DNA from: Ralstonia pickettii
GTDB taxonomy: Bacteria; Pseudomonadota; Gammaproteobacteria; Burkholderiales; Burkholderiaceae
Direction: 5' to 3'
Assembly: GCF_030582395.1 (NCBI RefSeq)
Contig: NZ_CP104383.1
Coordinates: 124,001-188,000, forward strand
DNA: 64,000 nt
Every line of letters starts with the position of its first letter. Within the stretch, counting starts at the first letter, position 1. The translations under genes and the position numbers were made by a program. Below, one piece after another: positions 26,330 to 35,754 of the stretch. Under the pieces are notes generated by a model. That model saw only the letters and a list, made by a program, of their open reading frames with translations. It searched no databases and was not told the DNA's origin.

Positions 26330-27637
26330 TCAAGCGTGCGGAGCTGCATCATCGCGAGTCGGGTGAAGCGAGGGAAGCTGTACTTCGCGCCCGCTGTAGC
26401 GCGCGGCGATCGCGAATGCGGCTGTGGCCACAAGGGCGAGGAGAAGGAAGACATATTCGGCTGGTCCATACGTCATCGTGATGCTCCATACGCCTGCAAC
26501 AGCTATAGGCGCTAGCCCTTTGGCAAGGTTTGAGGGCATCGAGAGCATGCCGCTCAGCGCCCCATAGCCCTGCGTCCAAAGCAGCTCCTGGATCGCCGTG
26601 CCGCGCAGGATGGTCATCATGCCGTTGGCAGCGCCGTACAGAAGCGCGAAGCCCATCAGCCCCCAAGCCGAGGTACTAACAGCCATCAGCAGCAGAACGG
26701 ACAAGGGCAACGCCAGAACAACGATGATGCCCAAGGTGGTCATGGGCAATGCACGTCCGAAGACATACCACGCCGCGCGCGCGACAACCTGCGCTGGGCC
26801 TACCATCGCCATCACGGTCAACATAACAGCTGTGGGCACGCCACGCTCTTTCAGCAGCGGAACGAGGTGAAACGTCATGCCGGCAAACACCGCGTAGTAC
26901 GCCGTGAAACAGATCAAGAGCGCCCAGAAGGTGATTGACCTCAGTGCTCGCGCTATCGAAACTGCATCCGTCGATTTGTGATCCACCTCGGCCGACTTGC
27001 GGGCGCCCGCGCCACGCGAGGACGGCATAGCAGCCGCGTGGATCGGCAGACAAACAGTGAGGTTCGCGACCGCAAGCACAATTAGCGTCGCTCGCCAGCC
27101 CCAAACATTCACCAACCACCCTGTCAACGGAATGAACACGGTGCTGGCAAAGCCCGCCACCAGCGTGATGAGTGTTATTTTGGCCCGGTAGGTCAGCGGA
27201 TAGCGGTGCGTGATGACAGCAAAAACCGGGTCGTAAAGGGTTGCCGACATGGAGAGGCCGAGTCCGAACCACACGACAAACAAGATAGGCAACCAGTTCA
27301 CGTAGGCCCACAACAGCAGCATTGCCCCTGACAACGCTGATCCGACCACCATCACCCGCCGCCCGTAGCCGGCATCAATCCAACGCCCTACCGGCAGTGC
27401 GGCAAAACCGCTCACAAGAAGACCAAGCGACAGCGCAGCATTCAACGACGCGCGACTCCAGCCCATTGCATGCTCCATCGGCACGACGAACAGGGAGAAG
27501 GAGTAGTAGACCGTTCCCCACGACACCAGTTGAGCAAGGGCCAACGACCACGTCTTCAGCAGATCATGCGGCTCCTGCTGTGACAGCGGGACCGGTGTTG
27601 GCGATGCATCGACGAACGGCAGATTGGAGGACTGCAT
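26330..27637 (-). CDS. MFS transporter of the arsenic island
   Basis: A 435-residue major facilitator with 12 predicted helices, the loop 2-3 motif GRWIDAGYGRRVMVVG and an Arg-rich central loop. It is divergent from arsH across an 81-bp promoter region and directly precedes arsN2, so export of trivalent arsenicals or organoarsenicals (as for ArsK or ArsP-like systems) is likely, but the substrate cannot be read from the sequence. Confidence 0.8.
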   Translation of the reverse strand: MQSSNLPFVDASPTPVPLSQQEPHDLLKTWSLALAQLVSWGTVYYSFSLFVVPMEHAMGWSRASLNAALSLGLLVSGFAALPVGRWIDAGYGRRVMVVGSALSGAMLLLWAYVNWLPILFVVWFGLGLSMSATLYDPVFAVITHRYPLTYRAKITLITLVAGFASTVFIPLTGWLVNVWGWRATLIVLAVANLTVCLPIHAAAMPSSRGAGARKSAEVDHKSTDAVSIARALRSITFWALLICFTAYYAVFAGMTFHLVPLLKERGVPTAVMLTVMAMVGPAQVVARAAWYVFGRALPMTTLGIIVVLALPLSVLLLMAVSTSAWGLMGFALLYGAANGMMTILRGTAIQELLWTQGYGALSGMLSMPSNLAKGLAPIAVAGVWSITMTYGPAEYVFLLLALVATAAFAIAARYSGREVQLPSLHPTRDDAAPHA

Positions 27638-27656
27638 GGGCGCACTTCGATTCCAT

Positions 27657-27686
27657 TTGACATTTCCATAATACCGGAAATATGAT
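27657..27686 (+). promoter_or_regulatory. arsH promoter with ArsR-like dyad
   Basis: TTGACA (27657-27662) and TATGAT (27681-27686) with an 18-bp spacer that contains atttcc-ataatacc-ggaaat. A dyad inside the promoter fits repression by ArsR. Confidence 0.65.
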
Positions 27687-27718
27687 GTATATCAAGGATG
27701 TCACGTTACCGCACGATC

Positions 27719-28507
27719 ATGACCGCTACAAATCACGCAGCCTCGATAAGCGAAGGCATCACGCTGCCAGCAGCACAGGAAGCGTTTCTCGACACGGATA
27801 TCGCCGCACGCCTGGGCATGCAGGGCGAGCCCCCGGTTCGCATCCTGCTGCTGTATGGCTCGCTGCGCGAGCGCTCCTACTCACGCTTCCTCGTGGAAGA
27901 GGCCGCGCGCCTGTTGCAGCGATTTGGCGCGGACATCAGGATCTTTGATCCGCGCGGCTTGCCGCTGGTCGACGAAGTCGAAGGCAATCAGCACCCGAAG
28001 GTGAAGGAACTGCTGCAGCTGTCGCTCTGGTCTGAGGGTCAGGTGTGGTGTAGCCCCGAGCGGCACGGCACGATCACCGGGGTCATCAAAACGCAGATCG
28101 ACCATCTGCCGCTGTCTGCCGGTGGTGTCCGCCCGACGCAAGGCCGAACGCTTGCTGTGATGCAAGTCAGCGGCGGTTCGCAGTCGTTCAACTCGGTCAA
28201 TCAACTCCGGCAGCTCGGCCGATGGATGCGGATGTTCACCATCCCGAACCAATCCTCAGTGGCCAAGGCCTATGAAGAATTCGACGAGGCCGGGCGTATG
28301 AAGCCATCTTCCTATTACGAGCGCCTGGTTGATGTCATAGAGGAACTGGTCAAGTTCACCTTGCTGCTTCGCGGCAAGGCCGACTATCTGGTTGACCGGT
28401 ATAGCGAACGCCTGGAGGAATCCCGTCCGCTGAGCCCCGTGCGTGAGCTGGCTGCGCGGGTGATCGCCGATCAGGAGGCGACGACAACGCAAGTGCCGGC
28501 CCAATAA
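27719..28507 (+). CDS. arsH: ArsH, NADPH-dependent FMN oxidoreductase
   Basis: A 262-residue flavoprotein that oxidises trivalent organoarsenicals to the pentavalent form. Motifs: [17 protein letters not shown] (FMN phosphate loop), [35 protein letters not shown] and [17 protein letters not shown], all ArsH signatures. ATG 27719 is chosen because the promoter -10 lies only about 12 bp before the alternative ATG at 27698; neither has a good ribosome site. Followed by arsR 11 bp downstream. Confidence 0.9.
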   Translation: MTATNHAASISEGITLPAAQEAFLDTDIAARLGMQGEPPVRILLLYGSLRERSYSRFLVEEAARLLQRFGADIRIFDPRGLPLVDEVEGNQHPKVKELLQLSLWSEGQVWCSPERHGTITGVIKTQIDHLPLSAGGVRPTQGRTLAVMQVSGGSQSFNSVNQLRQLGRWMRMFTIPNQSSVAKAYEEFDEAGRMKPSSYYERLVDVIEELVKFTLLLRGKADYLVDRYSERLEESRPLSPVRELAARVIADQEATTTQVPAQ

Positions 28508-28518
28508 CGGAGAGCCGT

Positions 28519-28851
28519 ATGGAATCGATAGACGCAACGCGAGCGGTCAAGGCACTTGCAGCGCTGGCGCACGACCGGCGCCTTTCGGTCTTTCGTTTGC
28601 TGGTCACCGCCGGTCCGGACGGCATGAGCCCCGGAGCTATTGCAGAGCAAATCGGGCTTCCCGCTCCCACGCTGTCGTTCCACTTGAAAGAGCTCTCTCA
28701 AGCGGGCCTGATCGACGGCCATAACCAGGGGCGCCACATCTTCTACCGCGCCAACTACACGTGCATGAACTCGCTTGTCAGCTTTCTGATGGAAAACTGC
28801 TGTGCGGCGGGACGCGCGTGCTCAACCACCCCCATCGATATGGAGGCATAA
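28519..28851 (+). CDS. arsR: ArsR-family arsenic repressor
   Basis: A 110-residue winged-helix repressor with the recognition helix region APTLSFHLKELSQAGLI and the wing GRHIFYRANY. The Cys pair near the C-terminus (ENCCAAGRAC) places the As(III) site in the C-terminal-cysteine type, not the classical alpha3 type. Ribosome site CGGAGAG upstream. Its stop touches the arsI ATG. Probably represses arsH-arsR-arsI and the divergent MFS-arsN2. Confidence 0.92.
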   Translation: MESIDATRAVKALAALAHDRRLSVFRLLVTAGPDGMSPGAIAEQIGLPAPTLSFHLKELSQAGLIDGHNQGRHIFYRANYTCMNSLVSFLMENCCAAGRACSTTPIDMEA

Positions 28852-29325
28852 ATGAAACGGTTCCACGTGCATGTGGTCGTTCCCGAGCTCAGCGAGAGCG
28901 TGCGGTTCTATAGCGGCTTGTTCGGGGCGCCGCCGACGGTCCAGAAAGACGACTATGCCAAATGGATGCTGGAGGATCCCCGCATCAACTTCGCCATCTC
29001 TGCGCGTGGCGGCGAGGTCGGGGTTGACCACCTGGGCTTCCAGGTGGATAGCGACGAAGAGCTGGCGCAACTGCGCGCCCAGGTGGCTGCTGCCAGCGTC
29101 CCCGTGATGGATCAGCCCGATGCCCAGTGCTGCTACGCATCGTCGAACAAGTACTGGACACAAGATCCGGCGGGAGTGCCGTGGGAGACCTACCACACGC
29201 TTGGAGAAATCCCGCTCTTCGGAGCGGACGCCGCCCAGCGCGAACCAGCCGGGGAAGCCAGCGCGTGCTGCGCGCCCGCCGTGCCAGTCCCGGCCGTGAT
29301 CAAGCGCAAAGCCGCCTGCTGCTAA
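28852..29325 (+). CDS. arsI: ArsI/CadI-type dioxygenase (C-As lyase)
   Basis: A 157-residue vicinal-oxygen-chelate protein. His in MKRFHVHVVV and GVDHLGFQVD and a Glu in PWETYHTL are the Fe(II) ligands of the fold; the Cys pair in DAQCCYASSNKYW is the trivalent-arsenical site of ArsI. ArsI cleaves the C-As bond of trivalent organoarsenicals such as methylarsenite. A Cys-rich tail (ASACCAPA, KAACC) adds more thiols. It directly follows arsR. Confidence 0.88.
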   Translation: MKRFHVHVVVPELSESVRFYSGLFGAPPTVQKDDYAKWMLEDPRINFAISARGGEVGVDHLGFQVDSDEELAQLRAQVAAASVPVMDQPDAQCCYASSNKYWTQDPAGVPWETYHTLGEIPLFGADAAQREPAGEASACCAPAVPVPAVIKRKAACC

Positions 29326-29353
29326 TTCTCTGGGGAATGCGAGCCGGAGACGC

Positions 29354-29695
29354 TCAGGCGGCGACCGGCTTGCACTTGACCTTCTTGGCGGGCTTGCATG
29401 CGGCCGTATCGGCGCCTTGGCAGCAATTTTCGGTCAGGAAATCGATCAGCGAATTCATGTGCTCGATTTCAGGCGCGTAATACACAAAGCGTCCTTCCTG
29501 GCGTGAAGACACCAGCCCGGCGTGCGTCAGCTCCTTGAGGTGAAAGGACAACGTCGCGCTCGCTAGGTCGAGCTCTTCCTGAATGACACCAACGCTCAGA
29601 CCTTCCGGGCCAGCGACCACCAGACGGCGGAAAATGCTCAGGCGCGTGGACTGGGCCAGCGCCGACAGAACTTTGATGGCGTCTTTTTCCTTCAT
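29354..29695 (-). CDS. arsR: second ArsR-family repressor, after phoB
   Basis: A 113-residue ArsR with recognition helix SATLSFHLKELTHAGLV and C-terminal cysteines (ENCCQGADTAACKPAKKVKC). It is similar to the arsR at 28519, especially in SFHLKEL and MNSL..FL.ENCC. It lies 54 bp downstream of phoB in the same direction, so it can be read from the pst transcript, and also has AT-rich upstream DNA (ttagaatcatagatt) that could hold its own promoter. It would link phosphate genes to arsenic sensing. Confidence 0.9.
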   Translation of the reverse strand: MKEKDAIKVLSALAQSTRLSIFRRLVVAGPEGLSVGVIQEELDLASATLSFHLKELTHAGLVSSRQEGRFVYYAPEIEHMNSLIDFLTENCCQGADTAACKPAKKVKCKPVAA

Positions 29696-29749
29696 TGGAC
29701 GGCAGGACAGTCAGGTCGAATCTATGATTCTAACGTCATCGACATGACA

Positions 29750-30529
29750 TTACGGCGACATAGTGGGCGCCGCTGATACACGGGCCCTGAGAAGTGACGC
29801 TTTCTCGGCTTGCCTGATCGCATCGATCATGCCTTGCGCAGACAACCGATAGCCGCTGCCACGAACGGTCTCGATGATGGACTCGTATCCGGCAGGCTTG
29901 AGCACGGTGCGCAAGCGCTTGATGTGCACGTCAACCGTCCGCTCTTCGACAAAGACGTGGTCACCCCAGACTTCGTCCAGCAGCATGGCCCGGCTGTGGA
30001 CCCGCTCAGGGTGTGTTAGGAAATAATGCAGCAGCTTGAACTCGGTAGGCGCAATCTTCAGCGGAATTTCGTGGCTGCCGTTCGCGACGTAGACGCGGTG
30101 CCTGGCGGAATCCAGCGTCAACCCATGGACGCTGACGACCTCATCAGCCAATTGCGGGGCTCGCCGGCGCAGCACTGCCTTGATGCGCGCGAGCAGCTCC
30201 TTGGGTGAGAACGGCTTGGGCAGGTAGTCGTCGGCTCCAGCCTCCAGACCTTCGACACGATCCTCTTCCGAGCCAAACGCGGACAGCATGATCACGGGCA
30301 CCTCGCCGCCGCGCTCGGTGCTCCGCAAGGCCCGCAGAAACTCGATGCCCGAGTTTCCCGGCAGAGCACGGTCCAACACGATCAAATCCGGCAAGACTTC
30401 GGCAACGAGCGTGGACGCTACCTGCGCGTCTGGCGCGTGCAGGGGATAGTAGCCGCCGTACTGCAGCGTAACAGTCAGCAGCTCCGCGATTGCCGGTTCG
30501 TCTTCAACAACCAATACACTGGCGGGCAT
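29750..30529 (-). CDS. phoB: PhoB-like response regulator
   Basis: A 259-residue OmpR-family regulator. The receiver has the acidic pair VVEDEPAI, the phospho-Asp in LIVLDRALPGNSG and Lys in DDYLPKPF; the winged helix has FVEERTVDVHIKRLRTVLKPAGY, as in PhoB. The C-terminal 30 residues (AIRQAEKASLLRARV) extend past the usual end. No phoR kinase accompanies it, so it must use another kinase or depend on PhoU/chromosomal PhoR. Confidence 0.9.
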   Translation of the reverse strand: MPASVLVVEDEPAIAELLTVTLQYGGYYPLHAPDAQVASTLVAEVLPDLIVLDRALPGNSGIEFLRALRSTERGGEVPVIMLSAFGSEEDRVEGLEAGADDYLPKPFSPKELLARIKAVLRRRAPQLADEVVSVHGLTLDSARHRVYVANGSHEIPLKIAPTEFKLLHYFLTHPERVHSRAMLLDEVWGDHVFVEERTVDVHIKRLRTVLKPAGYESIIETVRGSGYRLSAQGMIDAIRQAEKASLLRARVSAAPTMSP

Positions 30530-30539
30530 GCGTTCCTCG

Positions 30540-31253
30540 TCAGTTGTCGGGGTCCGAGATTTCCCGCGCCAGGTCCTCGAGCGAGATATGACGCACGTCG
30601 GTGCCGCGTGCTACGAAGACCGCCAACTCCGCGATATTCGTTGCATGGTCCCCAATGCGTTCGATCGCCTTGGCGATGAAGAGATAGTCAAGGCCAACAG
30701 CGATGGCTCGTGCGTCTTCCATCATGTAGGTGATCAGCTTGCGCACGAACGTACGAAACTCATTGTCGATGGCAAGGTCGTCGCGAATGACTTGGGCCGC
30801 CGCAGCCGCATCGAGGCGAGCAAAGGCGTTCAGGGCGCGATAGAGCATGCGCGAAGCCTGCTCGGCAGCGAGCTTGATTTCGGCGATGTTGATGGCATGC
30901 TCCGGTCCATCCTCGGCAATGCGCCGCGCCTTCTTCGCAATCTTGCGCGCCTCATCCCCAGCGCGCTCCAGGTTGGTCGTGCTCTTGGACAGCGCCATCA
31001 GCAGCCGCAGATCGCGGGCCGCGGGCTGGCGCCGGGCGATGACATTGCTGATCGCCTGGTCCATCGCAACTTCCATCGCATTGACTGTCTTCTCGTTGGC
31101 CAGCACTTCATCGACAAGACGCGGCTCATACTGGGCGAGCAGATCCACCGCACGCGCCAACTGCGCTTCAACGAGCCCGCCCATCTCCAGCAGCTTGCCT
31201 GAGAGCTCGCTGAGTTCGCTGTCATACTGACTGGAAAAATGCTTGTCGGACAT
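30540..31253 (-). CDS. phoU: PhoU, phosphate transport regulator
   Basis: A 237-residue all-helical protein with two PhoU repeats (E/DxxxD metal motifs, for example RAGDEARKIAKKARR and RIGDHATNIAELAVFVARG). PhoU transmits the PstSCAB state to the PhoR/PhoB pair. It starts 10 bp after pstB's stop and precedes phoB by 10 bp. Confidence 0.92.
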   Translation of the reverse strand: MSDKHFSSQYDSELSELSGKLLEMGGLVEAQLARAVDLLAQYEPRLVDEVLANEKTVNAMEVAMDQAISNVIARRQPAARDLRLLMALSKSTTNLERAGDEARKIAKKARRIAEDGPEHAINIAEIKLAAEQASRMLYRALNAFARLDAAAAAQVIRDDLAIDNEFRTFVRKLITYMMEDARAIAVGLDYLFIAKAIERIGDHATNIAELAVFVARGTDVRHISLEDLAREISDPDN

Positions 31254-31262
31254 CTGCCGCTC

Positions 31263-32051
31263 CTAGCCGAATCGGCCAGTGATGTAGTCCTCGGTCGCCT
31301 TTTGTGTCGGCTTCGAGAAAATGCGCTCGGTCGGCCCCGCCTCCACCAGGCGCCCCATGTTCATGAAGGCTGTGTGCTCGGAAGCGCGAGCCGCCTGTTG
31401 CATGTTGTGCGTGACGATAATGATGGTGTAGCGGTTGCGTAGCGTATGCAGCAACTCTTCAATCTTGGCTGTGGCCACCGGGTCCAGCGCAGAAGTTGGC
31501 TCATCAAGCAACAGCACTTCCGGCTCGATCGCAATGGCGCGCGCGATACACAGGCGCTGCTGTTGACCACCGGAGAGCGCCAGTGCACTTTGATGCAGCT
31601 TTTGTTTGACCTCATCCCACAACGCTGCCTGGCGCAGCGCGAACTCGATGCGTTCGTCCAGTTCAGCGCGGCTCAACGACTCATGATGGCTGATCGCCAG
31701 AGCGATGTTGTCGTAGATCGACATGGTGAACGGGGTCGGCTTCTGGAACACCATGCCGACCCGCAGGCGCAGTTTGCTGAGCTTGTAGTGGCTCGCCAGG
31801 ATGTCATCGCCATCGAGCTCGACGCGGCCTGTCGCCTTCTGCTCCGGATAGATTGAGTACATCCGGTTGAGCACGCGCAGCAGCGTCGACTTGCCGCAGC
31901 CGGAGGGACCGATGATGGCGGTCACCTGCTTCTCGGGAAAGTCGATGTTGACATCGAAGAGTGCCTGCCGCGCTCCGTAGTGGAAATTCAACCCCCGCAC
32001 GCTGATGCGGGTCTTGGCCGGCGGCGGTATCAGCCTGTTATCGGTTGCCAT
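31263..32051 (-). CDS. pstB: PstB, phosphate ABC transporter ATPase
   Basis: A 262-residue ATPase with Walker [10 protein letters not shown], signature [14 protein letters not shown] and Walker [13 protein letters not shown]. It powers high-affinity phosphate import by PstCA. The start ([10 protein letters not shown] at 32051) lies inside the end of pstA, giving a short overlap; an ATG two codons upstream is equally possible. Confidence 0.94.
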   Translation of the reverse strand: MATDNRLIPPPAKTRISVRGLNFHYGARQALFDVNIDFPEKQVTAIIGPSGCGKSTLLRVLNRMYSIYPEQKATGRVELDGDDILASHYKLSKLRLRVGMVFQKPTPFTMSIYDNIALAISHHESLSRAELDERIEFALRQAALWDEVKQKLHQSALALSGGQQQRLCIARAIAIEPEVLLLDEPTSALDPVATAKIEELLHTLRNRYTIIIVTHNMQQAARASEHTAFMNMGRLVEAGPTERIFSKPTQKATEDYITGRFG

Positions 32052-32895
32052 GTGCACGATTCAAGAGCATGCGGGAGAAGATGGCCAAGGCCAGCACGAA
32101 GAGGGTCATGATGAAGGCGCCCGCCCACGCAAGGGCGTGCCACTGCTCATACGGACTCATCGCGAACTGGAATATCACCACGGGAATGTTCGCAAGCGGA
32201 CCATGGGGAGTCGTTGACCAGTACTGGTTGTTCAGCGCAGTGAAGAGCAACGGCGCCGTCTCCCCGCTAATGCGAGCGATCGCTAGAAGCGCTCCGGTAA
32301 CGATGCCCGCGCTCGCCGCCCGCATGAGCAGGCGCGAATTGATTTTCCAACGCGGCAACCCAAGGGAGAGTGCAGCTTCGCGCATGCTGTCCGGGATCAG
32401 TTGCAGCATCTCGTCGGTGGTACGGATGACGACTGGCAGCATGATGATGGCAAGGGCCACTGCACCGGCCCAGCCGGAGAAGTGGCCGACCTGACGGACG
32501 ATCAACTCATACGTGAAGAGACCGATGACGATCGATGGCGCACTGAGCAAGATATCGTTCACGAAGCGGATAGCGCCCCCCAAGGGGGTGCGCCGCGCAT
32601 ACTCAGCCAGATAAGTGCCCGCCATCAGGCCCAGCGGTACGCCAATGGCCGTGGCGATGCCGATCATCAGGAAGCTGCCATACAGCGCGTTGAGCAGGCC
32701 TCCGTCTTCGCCCGGTGGCGGCGTCATCTTGGTGATCAGCGCAGGCGACAGCGCGCTGAAACCGTTGGAGATGGTGGTCGCCAGAATCCAGAACAGCCAG
32801 AACAGTCCGAACGCCGTCGACAGGATCGAGAAGATGAAGACGAGGTTGTTCGTGATGCGACGCTGGCGAAACTTGCGCATGTCGAAAGTCGACAT
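32038..32895 (-). CDS. pstA: PstA, phosphate ABC permease
   Basis: A 285-residue permease with six helices and the ABC permease coupling loop ([24 protein letters not shown]). Its ATG overlaps the pstC stop (TAATG). Partner of PstC. Confidence 0.93.
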   Translation of the reverse strand: MSTFDMRKFRQRRITNNLVFIFSILSTAFGLFWLFWILATTISNGFSALSPALITKMTPPPGEDGGLLNALYGSFLMIGIATAIGVPLGLMAGTYLAEYARRTPLGGAIRFVNDILLSAPSIVIGLFTYELIVRQVGHFSGWAGAVALAIIMLPVVIRTTDEMLQLIPDSMREAALSLGLPRWKINSRLLMRAASAGIVTGALLAIARISGETAPLLFTALNNQYWSTTPHGPLANIPVVIFQFAMSPYEQWHALAWAGAFIMTLFVLALAIFSRMLLNRAHGNR

Positions 32896-33923
32896 TACTT
32901 GGCTCCTTCCATCCGGTTGAGTCTGAGCAGCAGCAGCTTGGCGAACGCGAGCACAATGAACGTGACGATGAACAGGACAAAGCCCAAGGCGATCAACGAG
33001 GACAGGTAGATCGGTGAGTCGGCTTCCGTGAATTCGTTGGCCAGCGTTGCCGCGATCGAGTTGCTCGGGTCCAGCAGCGACATACCCAACTCGTGCGCAT
33101 TGCCCAGCACGAACGTGACTGCCATGGTCTCGCCAAGTGCGCGACCCAGACCCAAGAAAATCGCGCCAATCACGGCAGAGCGGGTGTACGGCAGAACCAC
33201 ACTACGCATGACTTCCCAGCGGGTAGCGCCCAGAGCGAATGCCGACTCCTTGAGCATCTGCGGCGTGGCAGCAAAGACGTCGCGCATCACAGCGGTGATG
33301 AAGGGAATGATCATGATGCCGAGGATCAGCCCCGCAGGCAGCATGCCCAGCCCAATGGGGGCGCCTGAGAACAGCGGTCCGATCAACCATGCCGAGCCGA
33401 GGTTGTCGATCAACCATGGCTCAACGTGGTCCGCAAGAACCGGGGCAAAGACAAACAGGCCCCACATACCGTAGATGATGCTGGGGATGGCGGCGAGAAG
33501 CTCAATTGCCGTGCTGACAGGGCCGCGCATCCAGCCAGGCGCGATCTCGGTCAGGAACATTGCGATACCAAAACTGATCGGTACCGCGATCACCAGTGCC
33601 AGGAAGGAGCTGACCAGTGTGCCGTAGATAGGTACCAGGGCGCCGAACTTGTGCGCGACCGCATCCCAGTCCGTGCTGGTGAAAAAGCCCCAGCCGAAGG
33701 TCTGGAATGCGAGCCGGCCGCCCCAGAGCATCGACAGCGCAGCGCCAAGCAGGATCACGAACACAAAGATTGCCGCGCCTGCCGCAGCGTATTTGAACAG
33801 CCGGTCCGCCAGTTCATCCGGCAGCAACCGCATGCGCGCCCGGCGGATTAAATGAGCCCCGCTTGCCTCGGTGCGGCGAACCGCGGATAGATCGTCTTGC
33901 ATCTCTTGAGCGGTAGTGCGCAT
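32895..33923 (-). CDS. pstC: PstC, phosphate ABC permease
   Basis: A 342-residue permease with six helices and the coupling loop (LKESAFALGATRWEVMRSVVLP). The first 35 residues are a cytoplasmic, charged N-terminal extension. It follows pstS by 53 bp. Confidence 0.93.
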   Translation of the reverse strand: MRTTAQEMQDDLSAVRRTEASGAHLIRRARMRLLPDELADRLFKYAAAGAAIFVFVILLGAALSMLWGGRLAFQTFGWGFFTSTDWDAVAHKFGALVPIYGTLVSSFLALVIAVPISFGIAMFLTEIAPGWMRGPVSTAIELLAAIPSIIYGMWGLFVFAPVLADHVEPWLIDNLGSAWLIGPLFSGAPIGLGMLPAGLILGIMIIPFITAVMRDVFAATPQMLKESAFALGATRWEVMRSVVLPYTRSAVIGAIFLGLGRALGETMAVTFVLGNAHELGMSLLDPSNSIAATLANEFTEADSPIYLSSLIALGFVLFIVTFIVLAFAKLLLLRLNRMEGAK

Positions 33924-33976
33924 GTGCGATCCTGTCGGGGAGACGCCAATGGCGCCTCCCGGCTGGTACCGTGGGC

Positions 33977-34999
33977 TTAAAACTTGAAGTTGTTCGACCA
34001 GTACGTCTCGATTTGCTTGACGAGCGGGTCAGGCAGCGGCACATAGTCCAGGGATTGCGCTTGCGACTGGCCCTTTTCCAGGGTCCACTTGAAGAAGTCG
34101 AGCGCGGCCTTGGACTGGGCCGGCGTCTTCGGCTGCTTGTACATGATGATAAAGACGGTCGCCGTCACGGGGTAAGCGTCCGGGCCGTTCGCGTCGGTCA
34201 TCACGAGGTCGAAGTCCTGCGCTTTGGACCAGTCCGCAGTTGCGGCGGCGGCCTGGAATGTCTTGGCATTCGGCGCCACGAAGTTACCGGCCTTGTTCTG
34301 GATCGAGCCGTAGTTCATCTTGTTCTGCAGGACGTACGCGTACTCGACGTAGCCAATCGAGTTCTTCAGGCGGTTGACGTAAGCGGCGACGCCTTCGTTG
34401 CCCTTGCCACCGACGCCCGACGGCCAAGCGACCGACGTGCCTTCGCCCACCTTCGACTTCCATTCCGGGCTGACCTTGGACAGGTAGTTGACCCAGTTGA
34501 ACGTCGTGCCCGAACCATCTGAACGGTGCACGACCGTGATGTTGGCGTCAGGCAGCTTCAAGCCCGGGTTGACCTTGGCGATGGCCGGATCGCTCCACTT
34601 GCGAACCTTGCCCAGATAGATATCGGCCAGCAGCGGGCCGGTAAAGCGAATCTTGCCCGGGGCGACACCATCGATATTGACCACCGGCACCACGCCACCG
34701 ATCACTGAGGGGAACTGGCCCAGCCCCTTGGATTTGAGCTCGTCGGCCGACATCGGCATGTCGCTCGCGCCGAAGTCAACGGTCGCCGCCTTGATCTGCG
34801 CGATACCGCCGCCAGAGCCGATCGACTGATAGTTGACCTTGTTGCCCGACGCTTCGTTGTAGGACGAAGACCACTTCGAGAGGACCGGATAGACGAAAGT
34901 CGAACCCGCTCCAGTGATTTCAACAGCCTGGGCTGCCATGGAAACCACCATCATTGCAACCCCACCCGCCACTGCATGCATAAACCGCGCTTTCATCAT
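33977..34999 (-). CDS. pstS: PstS, phosphate-binding periplasmic protein
   Basis: A 340-residue binding protein with a signal peptide (FMHAVAGGVAMMVVSMAAQA) and the PstS phosphate-site motifs EITGAGSTFVYPV, YQSIGSGGGIAQI, DFGASDMPM and RSDGSGTTFNW. First gene of pstSCAB-phoUB-arsR. Some PstS proteins of arsenic-exposed bacteria discriminate strongly against arsenate; whether this one does cannot be read directly. Pho-box-like repeats lie upstream. Confidence 0.94.
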   Translation of the reverse strand: MMKARFMHAVAGGVAMMVVSMAAQAVEITGAGSTFVYPVLSKWSSSYNEASGNKVNYQSIGSGGGIAQIKAATVDFGASDMPMSADELKSKGLGQFPSVIGGVVPVVNIDGVAPGKIRFTGPLLADIYLGKVRKWSDPAIAKVNPGLKLPDANITVVHRSDGSGTTFNWVNYLSKVSPEWKSKVGEGTSVAWPSGVGGKGNEGVAAYVNRLKNSIGYVEYAYVLQNKMNYGSIQNKAGNFVAPNAKTFQAAAATADWSKAQDFDLVMTDANGPDAYPVTATVFIIMYKQPKTPAQSKAALDFFKWTLEKGQSQAQSLDYVPLPDPLVKQIETYWSNNFKF

Positions 35000-35070
35000 C
35001 GACCTCGGTTAGTGACCACAATTCGATAAATCTAGATATGTGATGAATAACGGGATACTAAGTCTAGGTC

Positions 35071-35118
35071 GTGACTGTTCCGTGACAAGGAAGCGTGCAG
35101 ATGAAATTTTTGTGACGG
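35071..35118 (-). promoter_or_regulatory. tandem Pho-box-like repeats upstream of pstS
   Basis: On the minus strand, TTGTCACGGAACAGTCACG has two TGTCAC/AGTCAC half-sites 11 bp apart, and CCGTCACAAAAATTTCATC a few bases away has the same 11-bp spacing. Both are ahead of a TAGTAT -10-like sequence. Confidence 0.55.
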
Positions 35119-35172
35119 CCTTGGGTCGGGCAGCTCTAACGCTACAGTGGCTTCGAAGCTCGCTTGCTGCGA

Positions 35173-35205
35173 TATAATATTTCCAATATATTAGAGATAT
35201 CGATA
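35173..35205 (+). promoter_or_regulatory. arsC promoter with AT-rich ArsR-like dyad
   Basis: A TATAAT box at 35173-35178 is followed by the partly symmetric stretch atatttccaatatattag, an ArsR-operator-like sequence, about 40 bp before the arsC ribosome site. Confidence 0.5.
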
Positions 35206-35243
35206 CATCAACGCTGCTTCTGCGGCCAACCTGGAGAGATCCA

Positions 35244-35741
35244 GTGGTAGAGCAACCTCAATACAACGTGCTGTTCCTGTGCACGGGCAACTCAGCCCGG
35301 TCGATTCTTGCCGAGGGTCTGCTGAACCACCTGGGGGATGGGCGCTTCAAGGCCTTTTCCGCAGGCAGCCACCCCACGGGGCAAGTGAACCCGTTTGCCC
35401 TTCGGACCCTGCAGCAGTTCGGCATCCCGACGGATGGGTTTCGCAGCAAGAGCTGGAACGAGTTCTCGCAGGCAGGCGCCCCCGAGCTCGACTTCGTCTT
35501 CACGGTCTGCGACAAGGCCGCCGGCGAAGTGTGCCCCGTATGGCCGGGGCAGCCGATGACCGCGCACTGGGGGGTGGCCGACCCTGCTGCGGTCGAAGGG
35601 AGCGACGAACACAAGCAGCACGCCGTCCGAGAAACTGCGCTCGTGCTGAAGCGCCGTATCGAGTTGTTCCTGTCGCTACCGCTTCCGAAGCTCGATGCCG
35701 CGGCGCTGCAAAAGGCCGTGCGCGACATCGGCAAGCAATAA
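35244..35741 (+). CDS. arsC: ArsC, LMW-phosphatase-type arsenate reductase (1)
   Basis: A 165-residue reductase converting arsenate to arsenite with thioredoxin- or glutaredoxin-linked thiols. The catalytic P-loop is FLCTGNSARS (C-x5-R), with the second Cys region in FTVCDKAAGEVCPVWPG and the Asp in GVADPAA. GTG start at 35244 preceded by GGAGAG. First gene of arsC-arsC-aqpS. Confidence 0.92.
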   Translation: MVEQPQYNVLFLCTGNSARSILAEGLLNHLGDGRFKAFSAGSHPTGQVNPFALRTLQQFGIPTDGFRSKSWNEFSQAGAPELDFVFTVCDKAAGEVCPVWPGQPMTAHWGVADPAAVEGSDEHKQHAVRETALVLKRRIELFLSLPLPKLDAAALQKAVRDIGKQ

Positions 35742-35754
35742 CCTCATCTGTTCC

